Assembly (NCBI RefSeq): GCF_900182605.1 | Contig: NZ_FXTB01000003.1 | Coordinates: 248,001-312,000 of the forward strand | Length of the DNA stretch: 64,000 nt | Source of the DNA: Saccharicrinis carchari | GTDB taxonomy: Bacteria; Bacteroidota; Bacteroidia; Bacteroidales; Marinilabiliaceae | Direction: 5' to 3' | Part shown: piece after piece, positions 54,473 to 63,526 of the stretch | Position numbering within the stretch: the first letter of the stretch is position 1 | Layout: every line of letters starts with the position of its first letter | Position numbers and translations under genes: made by a program | Notes under the pieces: generated by a model | Database searches by the model: none | What the model was told of the DNA's origin: nothing | The model's input: the letters and a program-made list of their open reading frames with translations, nothing else

Positions 54473-55222
54473 ATGGAACCCATTATTAAATTATCCGATG
54501 TTTATGCCGGCTACACGCCTAATAAAGCGGTGTTGAAACAGGTGAGCCTGGATGTTTATCCGAACGATTTTATTGGTATTATAGGCCCTAACGGTGGTGG
54601 CAAGTCAACGCTGTTGAAAGTTATACTGGGCTTGCTGCAACCTTTTTCGGGCACTATCGAATACTATAACCAACAGGATTATACAAAGGTTAATTTGGGC
54701 TATCTGCCCCAATTAAACAACAACGATAAGTCCTTCCCCATAAAAGTTATCGATGTAGTTTTATCCGGTCTGATGGGTAAAAAGGGAATGATAAAATCTT
54801 ACACAAGCAGTGAAAAGGAACAGGCACGGCAGCTATTAAGTTTTGTTAAGTTAGATAACTATGCCAACAGTGCCATCGGAGCCTTGTCCGGCGGACAAAT
54901 GCAACGTGTGTATCTTTGCAGAGCCATCATTAACAGCCCGAAGGTATTGATATTGGATGAGCCCAATAACTTTGTGGACAAGCAGTTTGAGACAGAACTG
55001 TACGACTTGCTTAAAGAGCTGAATAAAAAAATGGCCATACTATTGGTGTCGCACGATGTGGGGATTATATCGGCATTTATTAAAACCATCGCCTGCGTTA
55101 ACGAGACTTTGCACTATCACAAAACAAATAAAATCTCGGAGGAAATGCTAAAGACTTATCATTGTCCCATCGAGTTGATTGCGCATGGCCATGTGCCTCA
55201 CAGGGTTTTACACAATCATTAA
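54473..55222 (+). CDS. znuC: Zinc ABC transporter, ATP-binding protein
   Basis: The 249-residue cytoplasmic ATPase of the zinc importer. Walker A is GPNGGGKST (residues about 37-45), the ABC signature LSGGQMQRV, Walker B VLILDEPNNFVD and the switch histidine in LLVSHDVG. It begins three bases after znuA. The permease gene follows 10 bases after its stop. The last residues, HGHVPHRVLHNH, are rich in His, as is common in ZnuC C-termini. Confidence 0.95.
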   Translation: MEPIIKLSDVYAGYTPNKAVLKQVSLDVYPNDFIGIIGPNGGGKSTLLKVILGLLQPFSGTIEYYNQQDYTKVNLGYLPQLNNNDKSFPIKVIDVVLSGLMGKKGMIKSYTSSEKEQARQLLSFVKLDNYANSAIGALSGGQMQRVYLCRAIINSPKVLILDEPNNFVDKQFETELYDLLKELNKKMAILLVSHDVGIISAFIKTIACVNETLHYHKTNKISEEMLKTYHCPIELIAHGHVPHRVLHNH

Positions 55223-55232
55223 TACAGATGCC

Positions 55233-56078
55233 ATGCACGACTTACTGAGCATATTTCAATATTCCTTTTTTATCAATGCCATTGCGGCAGGTTTCCTTAC
55301 CAGTATTTTGGCGGGAATAGCCGGTACTTACATTGTATCGCGTAAAATAGTTTTTATCAGCGGCGGTATCACCCACGCATCCTTCGGCGGTATTGGTATG
55401 GCCTTTTTTTTGGGTTTGAATCCATTTTTGGGTGCGGCCGTTTTTGCCGTATTATCTGCCCTGGGCATAGAGTGGGCCACCAGTAAAGCCAATGTGCGCG
55501 AAGATAGTGCCATAGCCATCCTTTGGTCGCTGGGCATGGCTATAGGTATCATTTTTGTGTTTTTAACGCCGGGTTACGCACCCAACCTGATGAGTTTTTT
55601 ATTTGGTAATATTCTTACCGTTACCCACGCCGATCTTAGTTATATGTTGGTATTAGCCATCATTGTAAGTATTTGTATTACTTTGTTTTACCGCCCGGTG
55701 CTTTATACGGCATTTGATCCGGAATTTGCCCAAACCACAGGACTAAAAACCCAGCTGATCAAATACGCTGTAACCGTTGTGGTGGCGCTCACCATAGTTT
55801 TTAGTATCCGCATTGCCGGTATTATATTGGTGTTGTCGCTATTCACCATCCCTCAATCGATAGCCGGTATTTTTACCCACGATTTTAAAGCCATGATATT
55901 TTATTCTATCGGATTTGGTTTTGTGGGTATCATGGTAGGTTTAGTAGGTTCTTATTACTATAACTTGCCATCAGGTGCCATCATTATATTTACTTTGGTG
56001 TTGATTTGGGCTTTGATAAAGGGTTTTTCAAAAATTATAAGCCCCCTTCTATTTTCCGAAAAGGGGGAGGCTTTGTAG
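55233..56078 (+). CDS. znuB: Zinc ABC transporter, permease
   Basis: A 281-residue inner-membrane permease with eight or nine helices of the ABC-3 (ZnuB/MntB) family. I start at the ATG at 55233 (MHDLLSIFQYSFF); the longer frame overlaps znuC. Conserved pieces are SGGITHASFGGIG near residue 46 and TTGLKTQLIKY in the cytoplasmic coupling loop. It is the last gene of the zur-znuACB operon and is convergent with ispD, nine bases away. Confidence 0.94.
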   Translation: MHDLLSIFQYSFFINAIAAGFLTSILAGIAGTYIVSRKIVFISGGITHASFGGIGMAFFLGLNPFLGAAVFAVLSALGIEWATSKANVREDSAIAILWSLGMAIGIIFVFLTPGYAPNLMSFLFGNILTVTHADLSYMLVLAIIVSICITLFYRPVLYTAFDPEFAQTTGLKTQLIKYAVTVVVALTIVFSIRIAGIILVLSLFTIPQSIAGIFTHDFKAMIFYSIGFGFVGIMVGLVGSYYYNLPSGAIIIFTLVLIWALIKGFSKIISPLLFSEKGEAL

Positions 56079-56087
56079 GGTCTTTTT

Positions 56088-56774
56088 TTATTCCCTTCGC
56101 GAAGGTAAGGAGGGGTGTTTAAGTGCTTCACCCACCAATAAATCCATTGGGGTGGTTATTTTTATATTTTCGCGGTTTCCCTTCGCAAGGCTTACGGTAT
56201 TTCCGGCGGCTTCGTACACGCTGGCATCATCGGTAAAAAAATCGCGATAGGTCTGGTGGTAGGCCTCTTTTAACTTTGATGAAAAAAACACTTGCGGCGT
56301 CTGCACCATTTTGTAGTTGGCCCGCGCCACTGCCCTGCTGCCAAAATCGCCTAGCTCACGGATCGATTCAATGGCATCGATAACCGGAATGGCGCTGCCG
56401 TACTTTGCCGCCGTATCAAAACAGTTTTTCAGTGTCTGCGCCGAAACCAGAGGACGCACCCCGTCGTGAACACCCACCAGGCAGTCCTCTGAAACTTTCT
56501 CCAAGCCATTTTTCACGCTCTCAAAACGGGTAGCCCCACCATAAGTCAATGTGTGTTCCACGGTAAAATTATATGCTTCGCACAGCTCATCCCACAGCTC
56601 CACCTGGTTTTTGGGTAATACCAGGATGATTTCCATGTGCCTGTCGAATTCCACCAACTGTTGAATGGTGTGCATCAGGATGGGTTTTCCGCACCATTTA
56701 ATAAATTGCTTGGGCAAATCGCTTTGCATGCGCGAGCCGCTGCCACCGGCTACTACGATAACTGATTTTTTCAT
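56088..56774 (-). CDS. ispD: 2-C-methyl-D-erythritol 4-phosphate cytidylyltransferase
   Basis: Third step of the non-mevalonate isoprenoid pathway: couples methylerythritol phosphate to CTP. The nucleotide-binding signature VAGGSGSRMQSDLPKQF lies at residues 8-24 with the key Arg and Lys, and GVHDGVRPLVS is also present. IPVIDAIESIRE and MVQTPQVFF complete the family pattern. At 228 residues it has the normal length, and it is not fused to IspF. Confidence 0.95.
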   Translation of the reverse strand: MKKSVIVVAGGSGSRMQSDLPKQFIKWCGKPILMHTIQQLVEFDRHMEIILVLPKNQVELWDELCEAYNFTVEHTLTYGGATRFESVKNGLEKVSEDCLVGVHDGVRPLVSAQTLKNCFDTAAKYGSAIPVIDAIESIRELGDFGSRAVARANYKMVQTPQVFFSSKLKEAYHQTYRDFFTDDASVYEAAGNTVSLAKGNRENIKITTPMDLLVGEALKHPSLPSRRE

Positions 56775-56910
56775 GTGCCTAAATTAAGTAAATTATTAAA
56801 ATTTGTAGCCTTAACATTGTCCTTGTGTTTCAGAGTTTGTGTTGTGCTGGTATTTGCCAGCATAAAAATCCAAACAAATAACTAATAAAATTTTAAGTGA
56901 GATAAAGAAC

Positions 56911-57546
56911 ATGATTAAATTGGCATTGGGCTTAGTTATGATGAGTATCCTGCTCGTAAGTTGTAGCGATGATGACAACAAAGTAACAAGCAAAAATTAT
57001 TTTAAAGTTGGCGATAAGGAGTATGATTTATCAGCCGGAATAATCGATAATTATGGAACTGATGATGGCTACGGTGGGTATGATGGTTACAACACTGATT
57101 TGGCTCTTTATTCCAATGGATTCTCATTGCAAAAAGATGAATATAATGAGTGGGATTTGGTTGGTAAAGGACATTTCATTTTTTTTGAATTATTTTCATC
57201 AACCGGGGAAAAATTTGATGATGGCGATTATAATTTCTCCGAGGCTGAACCTAACCCAATAGGAACGTTTAATTATGCAGATTATTCCATAAGCTTGGAC
57301 AGCGAAAAAGAATATTCCGAGGCTGAAGAGGGTGAAATTTGGATCGACATTGTAGGTGGTAAAGTCAACATTGCTAAAAATGGCGACGTATATACTATCA
57401 CGATAGATTGTATAAATGACAAAGGTGAAAAAGTTAGCGGATTTTATAGGGGCAAGCTTCGCTATTTTGACTGGGCTGCCGGATATGAAAATGCGCAATC
57501 TGCCGGTTTAAAATCGGGCAAAGAAAAAAGAAAGCTCATGAAATAA
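56911..57546 (+). CDS. Lipoprotein of unknown function
   Basis: A 211-residue protein with a clear lipoprotein signal (MSILLVSC, Cys at residue 18) followed by the acidic SDDDNK, which in Bacteroidota often marks a surface-exposed lipoprotein. The rest is beta-rich with many Asp, Gly and Tyr residues (DDGYGGYDGYN), and ends with a basic KKRKLMK-like tail. No domain is recognised; the overall look recalls small repeat-lacking adhesin or DUF-type lipoproteins. Neighbours give no hint. Confidence 0.75.
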   Translation: MIKLALGLVMMSILLVSCSDDDNKVTSKNYFKVGDKEYDLSAGIIDNYGTDDGYGGYDGYNTDLALYSNGFSLQKDEYNEWDLVGKGHFIFFELFSSTGEKFDDGDYNFSEAEPNPIGTFNYADYSISLDSEKEYSEAEEGEIWIDIVGGKVNIAKNGDVYTITIDCINDKGEKVSGFYRGKLRYFDWAAGYENAQSAGLKSGKEKRKLMK

Positions 57547-57684
57547 TTTAAGGCTCAATCAGTAGCAATTATTTGCTTCGCCGGGCATTGTTTAAATTGT
57601 TTTCGCCGGAGCTTTTTTTGGGGCATTGTTGTAATTCCAACCATTTCGTTTTAAATTAGGGTAGTTACTTTTAAAACATTTTAT

Positions 57685-58353
57685 ATGATACCCAAGGAGA
57701 TATTTGATTTTTTGGTTGAGCTCAGCGTAAACAACAACCGGGATTGGTTTAACAACAATAAGCCAAAATACCAATCGGCAAAAGAGGCCTTTGAGCAGTA
57801 TATCGATCAACTGATTGCCACCTTGCACGGCATCGACCGGAGTATAGGACACCCGGATGCCAAGGATTGTACTTTTCGTATTTTTAGGGATGTGAGGTTT
57901 GCTAAGAACAAACAGCCGTATAAAAATAATTTTGGGGCCTACATTGCCCATGGCGGTCGAAAAAGTCCGTATGCAGGATATTACTTTCATATGGAACCGG
58001 ATAATAGTTTTGTTGGCGGTGGTCTTTATAATCCTGAGCCGCAAATATTAAGGTCGGTTCGCGAACATATCATCAAAAATGCCGATGAGTACAGGCAGAT
58101 TATCGATAATAAGAAGTTTAAATCGATTTTTAACGAGATACATGGTGAGAAACTAAAAACGGCACCTAAAGGCTTCGATAAAAACGATGCCAATATCGAA
58201 CTCATCAGATACAAATCCTACGCCGCCATCACCCCACTTAGCGATGAACAAATAAGGGCAAAAAACATCGACAAAAAGATCATAGATATATTCACAGTCC
58301 TGAAGCCGCTCAACGATTTTATCAATAGAGGCGTTAAAAAGGCATTGGTGTAA
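57685..58353 (+). CDS. DUF2461-family protein (TIGR02453)
   Basis: A 222-residue cytosolic protein of the DUF2461/TIGR02453 family, found in bacteria and fungi and of unknown function. Conserved pieces include NNNRDWFNNNKPKYQ near the start, the charged FRIFRDVRFAKNKQPYKNNF, and a Gly-rich YYFHMEPDNSFVGGGLY. Length is typical. It is a single gene. Confidence 0.85.
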   Translation: MIPKEIFDFLVELSVNNNRDWFNNNKPKYQSAKEAFEQYIDQLIATLHGIDRSIGHPDAKDCTFRIFRDVRFAKNKQPYKNNFGAYIAHGGRKSPYAGYYFHMEPDNSFVGGGLYNPEPQILRSVREHIIKNADEYRQIIDNKKFKSIFNEIHGEKLKTAPKGFDKNDANIELIRYKSYAAITPLSDEQIRAKNIDKKIIDIFTVLKPLNDFINRGVKKALV

Positions 58354-58467
58354 GTTAAAGTGTATTGTGTTGGACGGTGTATCGTTTGGCAGATTGAATA
58401 ATTTTACTTAAGTTCAGGCTTCACCAATTAACATAAGGAGTTTTAACCACGTTTTTTAACTAATTTA

Positions 58468-59109
58468 ATGTATATGGCTAAATTTTTTTTCAAACCATTT
58501 TTTGAAGCAGTAAAACTTTGGTATGTCCCTCTTTTGGTTGGGCTTTTTTTTGTAGGGTTGGGCATTGTGGCCTTTACATGGCCCTTGGGTTCGTACGCCG
58601 TACTTGCTATGGTATTCAGCTTTAGCTTTTTGCTTTCTGGTATCTCGGAAATCATATTTTCTGTTGCAAATAAAAACAATATGGAGAACTGGGGGTGGTA
58701 CCTGGCCTTTGGTATAATAACTTTTATTTTGGGTTTTTTACTTTTAGCCGATCCCGGCGCCTCCATGACCGTGTTGGCGTTTTATATAGGTTTTACCATA
58801 TTGTTCCGCTCTATTTCGTCCATCAGCTTTGCTATGGATGTTAAAAGGCATGGCAGTCGCCAGTGGGGATGGTTATTGGTTCTGGGTATCCTGGGAGCAC
58901 TATTTTCCATTATCCTATTGGTGAATCCTTTATTGGCAGGAATGACGGTTACATTTTGGATAGGATTTATGCTTTTATTTAGTGGCCTGTTCAGTATCTA
59001 CTTTTCATTTCAACTTAAAAAACTGCACCGTCACACCAAAAATATAAGCGCAGAGTTAAAGGATCGGTGGATTGTACTTCAAAAGGAAATTCACGATAGC
59101 TGCCGCTAA
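58468..59109 (+). CDS. HdeD/DUF308-family membrane protein
   Basis: A 213-residue protein with six membrane helices in paired repeats, as in the acid-resistance protein HdeD. Repeated units such as FVGLGIVAFTWPLGSYAVLA and ILGFLLLADPGASMTVLAF each place a Pro or small residue at a helix break. The C-terminus is basic and cytoplasmic. The true start may be the second ATG at 58474 (MAKFFFK). Function in this organism is unknown. Confidence 0.82.
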   Translation: MYMAKFFFKPFFEAVKLWYVPLLVGLFFVGLGIVAFTWPLGSYAVLAMVFSFSFLLSGISEIIFSVANKNNMENWGWYLAFGIITFILGFLLLADPGASMTVLAFYIGFTILFRSISSISFAMDVKRHGSRQWGWLLVLGILGALFSIILLVNPLLAGMTVTFWIGFMLLFSGLFSIYFSFQLKKLHRHTKNISAELKDRWIVLQKEIHDSCR

Positions 59110-59245
59110 TAAGTCTGGTTTTTTTAAAGGTATTCATGCTCCTTATTCCCAAAGCACGCAAAGCCTGCTGCAGGGGGGATTCACCATTAATAAGAGTGAG
59201 GAAGGACTGCTCCTGTTATTTCGAATGGACTGCGATGCAAAACTT

Positions 59246-60853
59246 TTAGAACGGGAAATCCTCTTCCAGCGCGCGGTGCTCACTTTGCACTTCTGGCGGC
59301 TTTTGTGCCATTAGGTGTACCGGGTTACTTTCAATATAAATGGCTTTGTGCGGATAATCCACGGGGCAAGGGTATTCACAGGCACCGCAACCGATACACA
59401 AATCCTGATTTACCTCGGGTATAACCAGTCCGTTGCGATAAGGAACCATAACTACCGCTTTGGTGGGGCAGTGTTCTGAGCACGCACCACAATCGGTTCC
59501 ATCCCGATGCACCACACAGTTTCTTTTTACAAATACCGCTTTGCCCAGTTGGGTAAGCTTTTTTTCTTCTATAGGTAGTGGCATGATGGCTCCGGTGGGA
59601 CATATATCGCTACATCGTGTACAATCAAAATTACAAAATCCTGCATGGGCATAGTCCATATGGGGCTGCATAAAACCAATCAATCCATACTCCGTTAGTG
59701 CGGGCTGCAACACATGGGTAGGGCAGGCCGAAACACAAAGGCCACAAGCAGTACACAGGTTGTTAAAGCGTTCCAGACTTTTGGACCCCGGCGGTGTTAC
59801 CGGATGTTCTCGCAGTGCAAGTTTAAAGGGTGGACGATTTCCAAAGCCGCCACGCCTTCTGCCATAGCCCTGACCGTGACCTTGTCCATGCTGAGCCAAA
59901 ATAGTTGAACTCGCTGTTATGGTTAGCATAGTAGCGATGGCTCCTCTCCTGTTCAGTTTTTTTTCGCTCGTAGGAGGTTCCGTTTTGTTGTTGTTAGATT
60001 GGGCTAAGGCATAGCGAATAGCATCGTCGTTACAAACGGGCAGGCAATCGTAACAGGCCACACAACGCGAATAATCAATTTGATGGGTTTTTAAATCGAT
60101 GCACTCGCTCTTGCACACACTAACGCAATTGCAGCACTTGGTGCATTTATCGCTTGATATCTGAACTTTAAACATCGCCTTTTTAGAGATGATTCCCAAT
60201 AAAGTGCCTACCGGGCAAATCAAGTTGCAAAAAAGGCGGCCGCGTTTGTACGAAAGATAGGCTATCCCCACAAAAAATAACACCGTGTAAAGCGTTATTG
60301 CCCAAGGCGTGCTTGCCAATTCTATTAAATGAAGCGTATAAATTTTTTGCCCCTGAAGCAGACCTGCAATGCCATTATTAATCCACACAACACCTGGTTT
60401 TATGTTATAGGTGAATATACGGCCTGCATTACTGTACGGATCTAAAAGATTAACAAGGAGCGAAGTGCCGGCCAAAAAGCTTATTAGAGCAAGAGCAAGC
60501 AGGCTGTATCGTACATGAGGATAGGGCTTTTTGAATTTTAAGAATAGCCTCTTCTTGCTTCTTTTACGGGCTATATGAGTAAACATATCTTGCAGTATTC
60601 CGAGAGGGCATATGGCCGAGCAATAAATACGACCCAGCAAAACCGTTAACAGGATAACTATAATAAAACCAATTGTGGCGAAGGAAACCACTTGTGTAAA
60701 CTTTATGAGTGACGGAACAAACTGCAGAAATAGTATGTTAGATGTTACCGGTTCGGGCAACAATTCATAAATATCGATAAACGAAAATAGCGTAAGCGAA
60801 AAAAACAAGAGCGCTGCAAGCACCCTTGTTTTTTTTAGTTTAGAATAAGGCAT
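59246..60853 (-). CDS. NapH-like membrane ferredoxin fused to a NapG/MauM-like ferredoxin
   Basis: A 535-residue iron-sulfur protein. Residues 1-220 form a NapH-like unit with five or so helices and the membrane Cys motifs YCSAICPLG (78-85) and FCNLICPVG (208-216). Two ferredoxin motifs follow (CTKCCNCVSVC, CVACYDCLPVC). At 301-321 an internal twin-arginine-like hydrophobic stretch, NRRGAIATMLTITASS, occurs, and after it four more [4Fe-4S] motifs (CTACGLCVSACP, CTRCSDICP, CGACSEHCP, CIGCGACEYPCP). This is the order NapH then NapG joined in one chain. It probably moves electrons between the membrane quinone pool and an exported acceptor. The DUF362 gene lies five bases upstream. Confidence 0.85.
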   Translation of the reverse strand: MPYSKLKKTRVLAALLFFSLTLFSFIDIYELLPEPVTSNILFLQFVPSLIKFTQVVSFATIGFIIVILLTVLLGRIYCSAICPLGILQDMFTHIARKRSKKRLFLKFKKPYPHVRYSLLALALISFLAGTSLLVNLLDPYSNAGRIFTYNIKPGVVWINNGIAGLLQGQKIYTLHLIELASTPWAITLYTVLFFVGIAYLSYKRGRLFCNLICPVGTLLGIISKKAMFKVQISSDKCTKCCNCVSVCKSECIDLKTHQIDYSRCVACYDCLPVCNDDAIRYALAQSNNNKTEPPTSEKKLNRRGAIATMLTITASSTILAQHGQGHGQGYGRRRGGFGNRPPFKLALREHPVTPPGSKSLERFNNLCTACGLCVSACPTHVLQPALTEYGLIGFMQPHMDYAHAGFCNFDCTRCSDICPTGAIMPLPIEEKKLTQLGKAVFVKRNCVVHRDGTDCGACSEHCPTKAVVMVPYRNGLVIPEVNQDLCIGCGACEYPCPVDYPHKAIYIESNPVHLMAQKPPEVQSEHRALEEDFPF

Positions 60854-60858
60854 TCTAA

Positions 60859-61776
60859 TTATATTTTAATACGGTGTATATTTAGTTCGCTCAAATTTTT
60901 ATTACCGATGCCCATGGCATGGGCCATATTTATGTGACCTACCTCTTCGGGTTCAATACCAAACATTTTTGCGGCGGCAGCATCGGTGGCTACAATATCG
61001 GTTGAGGCAATCAGTGCTTTTAAGTTGACCACATCGGCTGTAGATACTCCGCGAGGACCGTTTTTTGTCATCATGTTATAGCCATCAATAATGGTAAGGT
61101 CGGGCTTGCGATGTAATACGATGTCGGCAATACATTGGTGCAAGTTGTTGCTATGAAAAAACTTGCGATCCCAAACTATACCCATCAGGTTTTTCATGCC
61201 CAACGACAGTTTGGTGGATGCGTGATGTTTGAGCACGGGTACATTGATAAACACATCAGAACTTTGTATTAAATGGTGCACTTTTGTGCTCTTAAGGCTT
61301 TTGCCATTGGCAATATTCACCTCTTTATAATAGCTCTCGGTATTACCGGGAACCATTTTGCCACCTGCATTTTTAACGTGTTTTTCTATTTGGCTGTTAC
61401 TGTAGCAGCGATCCCACTTGTTGCAAGTATTGTCGAACACGTTTACAACCGAAGCTCCGGCTTCTAAACAGCGTTTTACAATATGGCCTACCAATAGCGG
61501 ATTGGTATTGGCCGCTCTATCCGGAGCAGCATCCCAACCAATATTGGGTTTTACCAGTACCGACTGGCCTTTAGCCACAAATTTTCCCATACCGCCTAAA
61601 GCCTCCATGGCTTTATCAAACATTAGCTCAGGCTCACCACCTCTAACAGCCACCAAATCCGTTTTTGATTTGGTGTTTTCGGCCATTAGGGAATCCAAGC
61701 CCCCAAACCAGCTTCCGGCTCCGGTTAACAAACCTAACCCAATCCCTGTCCTTAAAAAATCTCTGCGTTCCATCAT
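60859..61776 (-). CDS. DUF362 protein with Tat signal
   Basis: A 305-residue exported protein. Its N-terminus MERRDFLRTGIGLGLLTG is a Tat signal with the RRDFL motif. The body has typical DUF362 features: SVLVKPNIGWD, NVPVLKHHASTKLSLGMKNLMG and TIIDGYNMM. Unlike many DUF362 proteins it lacks its own ferredoxin domain; the gene five bases downstream supplies several. Catalytic role unknown. The start could be the second ATG (61773). Tat export probably accompanies bound cofactor. Confidence 0.88.
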   Translation of the reverse strand: MMERRDFLRTGIGLGLLTGAGSWFGGLDSLMAENTKSKTDLVAVRGGEPELMFDKAMEALGGMGKFVAKGQSVLVKPNIGWDAAPDRAANTNPLLVGHIVKRCLEAGASVVNVFDNTCNKWDRCYSNSQIEKHVKNAGGKMVPGNTESYYKEVNIANGKSLKSTKVHHLIQSSDVFINVPVLKHHASTKLSLGMKNLMGIVWDRKFFHSNNLHQCIADIVLHRKPDLTIIDGYNMMTKNGPRGVSTADVVNLKALIASTDIVATDAAAAKMFGIEPEEVGHINMAHAMGIGNKNLSELNIHRIKI

Positions 61777-61963
61777 CTTTCAAATACATTAAAGCATTTT
61801 ACACTCAGTAGTTTAATCAATCCTTAAAGTTATATCTTTTATTAAATTATTTTACACTATATAACCTATTTAAAAACATTATAAATAGTTAGTTACTGCA
61901 GAATCTATTGTACAAATATATTTTTTTAGTTACCTTATTTATTTAAATGTTTGTCTGTCTGTT
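61777..61963. other. Divergent promoter region
   Basis: About 190 very AT-rich bases between the DUF362 gene and comF; promoters for both are expected here but no clear element was picked out. Confidence 0.3.
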
Positions 61964-62656
61964 ATGAACAGTTACTACCACGATTTTTTCAAGCTGTTTT
62001 TCCCTCGTACCTGCATTGTATGCAATTTTGCATTATATCGGCACGAACAGCATGTATGTATGCGCTGCACAAAAAACCTACCGCGTTCCTATTTTCATTT
62101 GGCGGATGATAACCCTTTGAACAAGCTTTTTTGGGGAAGGGTGGATATTGAGAAAGTAGTTTCGTTTTTACTTTACACCAGTGGAAGTCACGTAAAAGAG
62201 ATATTGCACGCTCTAAAATATGGCAACCGGAAGGAACTGGGGTACGAGTTGGGAAAGTTGTATGCAAAAGAGCTGAGCGACATAAATTATTTCGGTCAGA
62301 TTGATTTTTTGGTGCCGGTGCCTTTGCATCCTAAAAAAAAGAGCAAGCGCGGATACAACCAAAGCGAATGGATTGCAAAAGGCTTGGCTGAGCACCTGCC
62401 CGGGAAGGTGATGGTGGATAATTTGTATAAAAAATTGCATACCACCAGCCAAACCAATAAAGGGCGCTATAGCCGTTGGGAAAATATAGCCCAAAGCTTT
62501 GATATTCGGGATACCGGTATATTTAAAAATAAAAAAGTGCTATTGGTGGATGACGTACTTACCACGGGAGCCACCATCGAAGCTTGTGCCGGTAATTTGG
62601 CGGCCATCGAAGGAATTACCATTTATGTGGCTACACTGGCTTATGCCTGCGATTAA
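61964..62656 (+). CDS. comF: ComF-family phosphoribosyltransferase-like protein
   Basis: A 230-residue cytosolic protein related to ComF/GntX, needed for DNA uptake in naturally competent bacteria. The N-terminus carries a zinc-ribbon Cys set, CIVCNFALYRHEQHVCMRC. The phosphoribosyltransferase domain shows LVPVPLHPKKKSKRGYNQSE and the PRPP-binding loop VLLVDDVLTTGAT. Competence itself cannot be inferred; ComF is widespread. The gene is separate from its barrel neighbour. Confidence 0.92.
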   Translation: MNSYYHDFFKLFFPRTCIVCNFALYRHEQHVCMRCTKNLPRSYFHLADDNPLNKLFWGRVDIEKVVSFLLYTSGSHVKEILHALKYGNRKELGYELGKLYAKELSDINYFGQIDFLVPVPLHPKKKSKRGYNQSEWIAKGLAEHLPGKVMVDNLYKKLHTTSQTNKGRYSRWENIAQSFDIRDTGIFKNKKVLLVDDVLTTGATIEACAGNLAAIEGITIYVATLAYACD

Positions 62657-62699
62657 TGCGTTGTTTTTAAAAAAGGGCAATAGGTTTTTATCACATGTA

Positions 62700-63338
62700 C
62701 TAATTTCCCATAAAACCTTCAAATTCATAATAAAGCGATAGGCTGAAACAGTGATTGTATTGACCGAATTTCCCACCTAACCATTTCACTGGTTTTTGAT
62801 GGTCAAAGGCACCACCATAGGCTTTTCGGGCACGGGTTAAAGCAGCACTCCATCGCAAATTAACCAGCATGCGCGGGCGAAATTTATAACTAACTCCCAC
62901 AATACCGGATAGTTCATGGTCTTCAAAAGGGTAGATGGAAGTTATTGTTCCGTTTTCATCTTCCTCTGATGAATGGATAAGCGTCCCGAAAGCCGCTCCT
63001 GCCTCAAAGCTAATTTCGTTGACTTTTAGTTTTACTAAAAGCGGAACTTCAATATAATTGAGGTTTAATTTGTACAGCGAATAATCGCCTTTGGATTCGT
63101 TGGGGGTGTGACGGCTTCCTTTTTGTTTGTATACAATTTCGAGCTGACCCTCCCATAGTTCGGAGAAGGAGCGACTTACATACAAACCACCTGCCAATCC
63201 AATCCTGTTAAACCCGGTATATGTATCGCCTTCAACCTGGCTAAAAGCCGCACCGGCAATGGCTCCCGCCTTAAACTCCTGAGCATAGGAATCAAAAAGA
63301 AACAAGCCAAGCGTTAGTATAAGTAATAATTTTTTCAT
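62700..63338 (-). CDS. PorT-family outer-membrane beta-barrel protein
   Basis: A 212-residue secreted barrel. The ATG at 63338 starts the signal peptide MKKLLLILTLGLFLFDSYAQ; the longer frame is not used. The mature protein begins EFKAGAIAGAAFSQVEGDTY and ends FSLSLYYEFEGFMGN, with alternating strands typical of the OMP_b-brl_2 family, including VEVPLLVKL-like and FEAGAAFG segments. Role unknown. Confidence 0.85.
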   Translation of the reverse strand: MKKLLLILTLGLFLFDSYAQEFKAGAIAGAAFSQVEGDTYTGFNRIGLAGGLYVSRSFSELWEGQLEIVYKQKGSRHTPNESKGDYSLYKLNLNYIEVPLLVKLKVNEISFEAGAAFGTLIHSSEEDENGTITSIYPFEDHELSGIVGVSYKFRPRMLVNLRWSAALTRARKAYGGAFDHQKPVKWLGGKFGQYNHCFSLSLYYEFEGFMGN

Positions 63339-63526
63339 TGTGGGTGAGGATATGTGCATACAATATAGCACATCATACATTAGATTTCAATAGGACCGGA
63401 TAATATTAATAAAATACAGCATTGTTGTTTGTGGAGCTGTTTTGTTTATTGTCATTGTAAAATTACTGTATTATCTTCGTCCGGAAATTTAAACAACAGT
63501 TATTTCATAATACTAGAACAGGGCGT

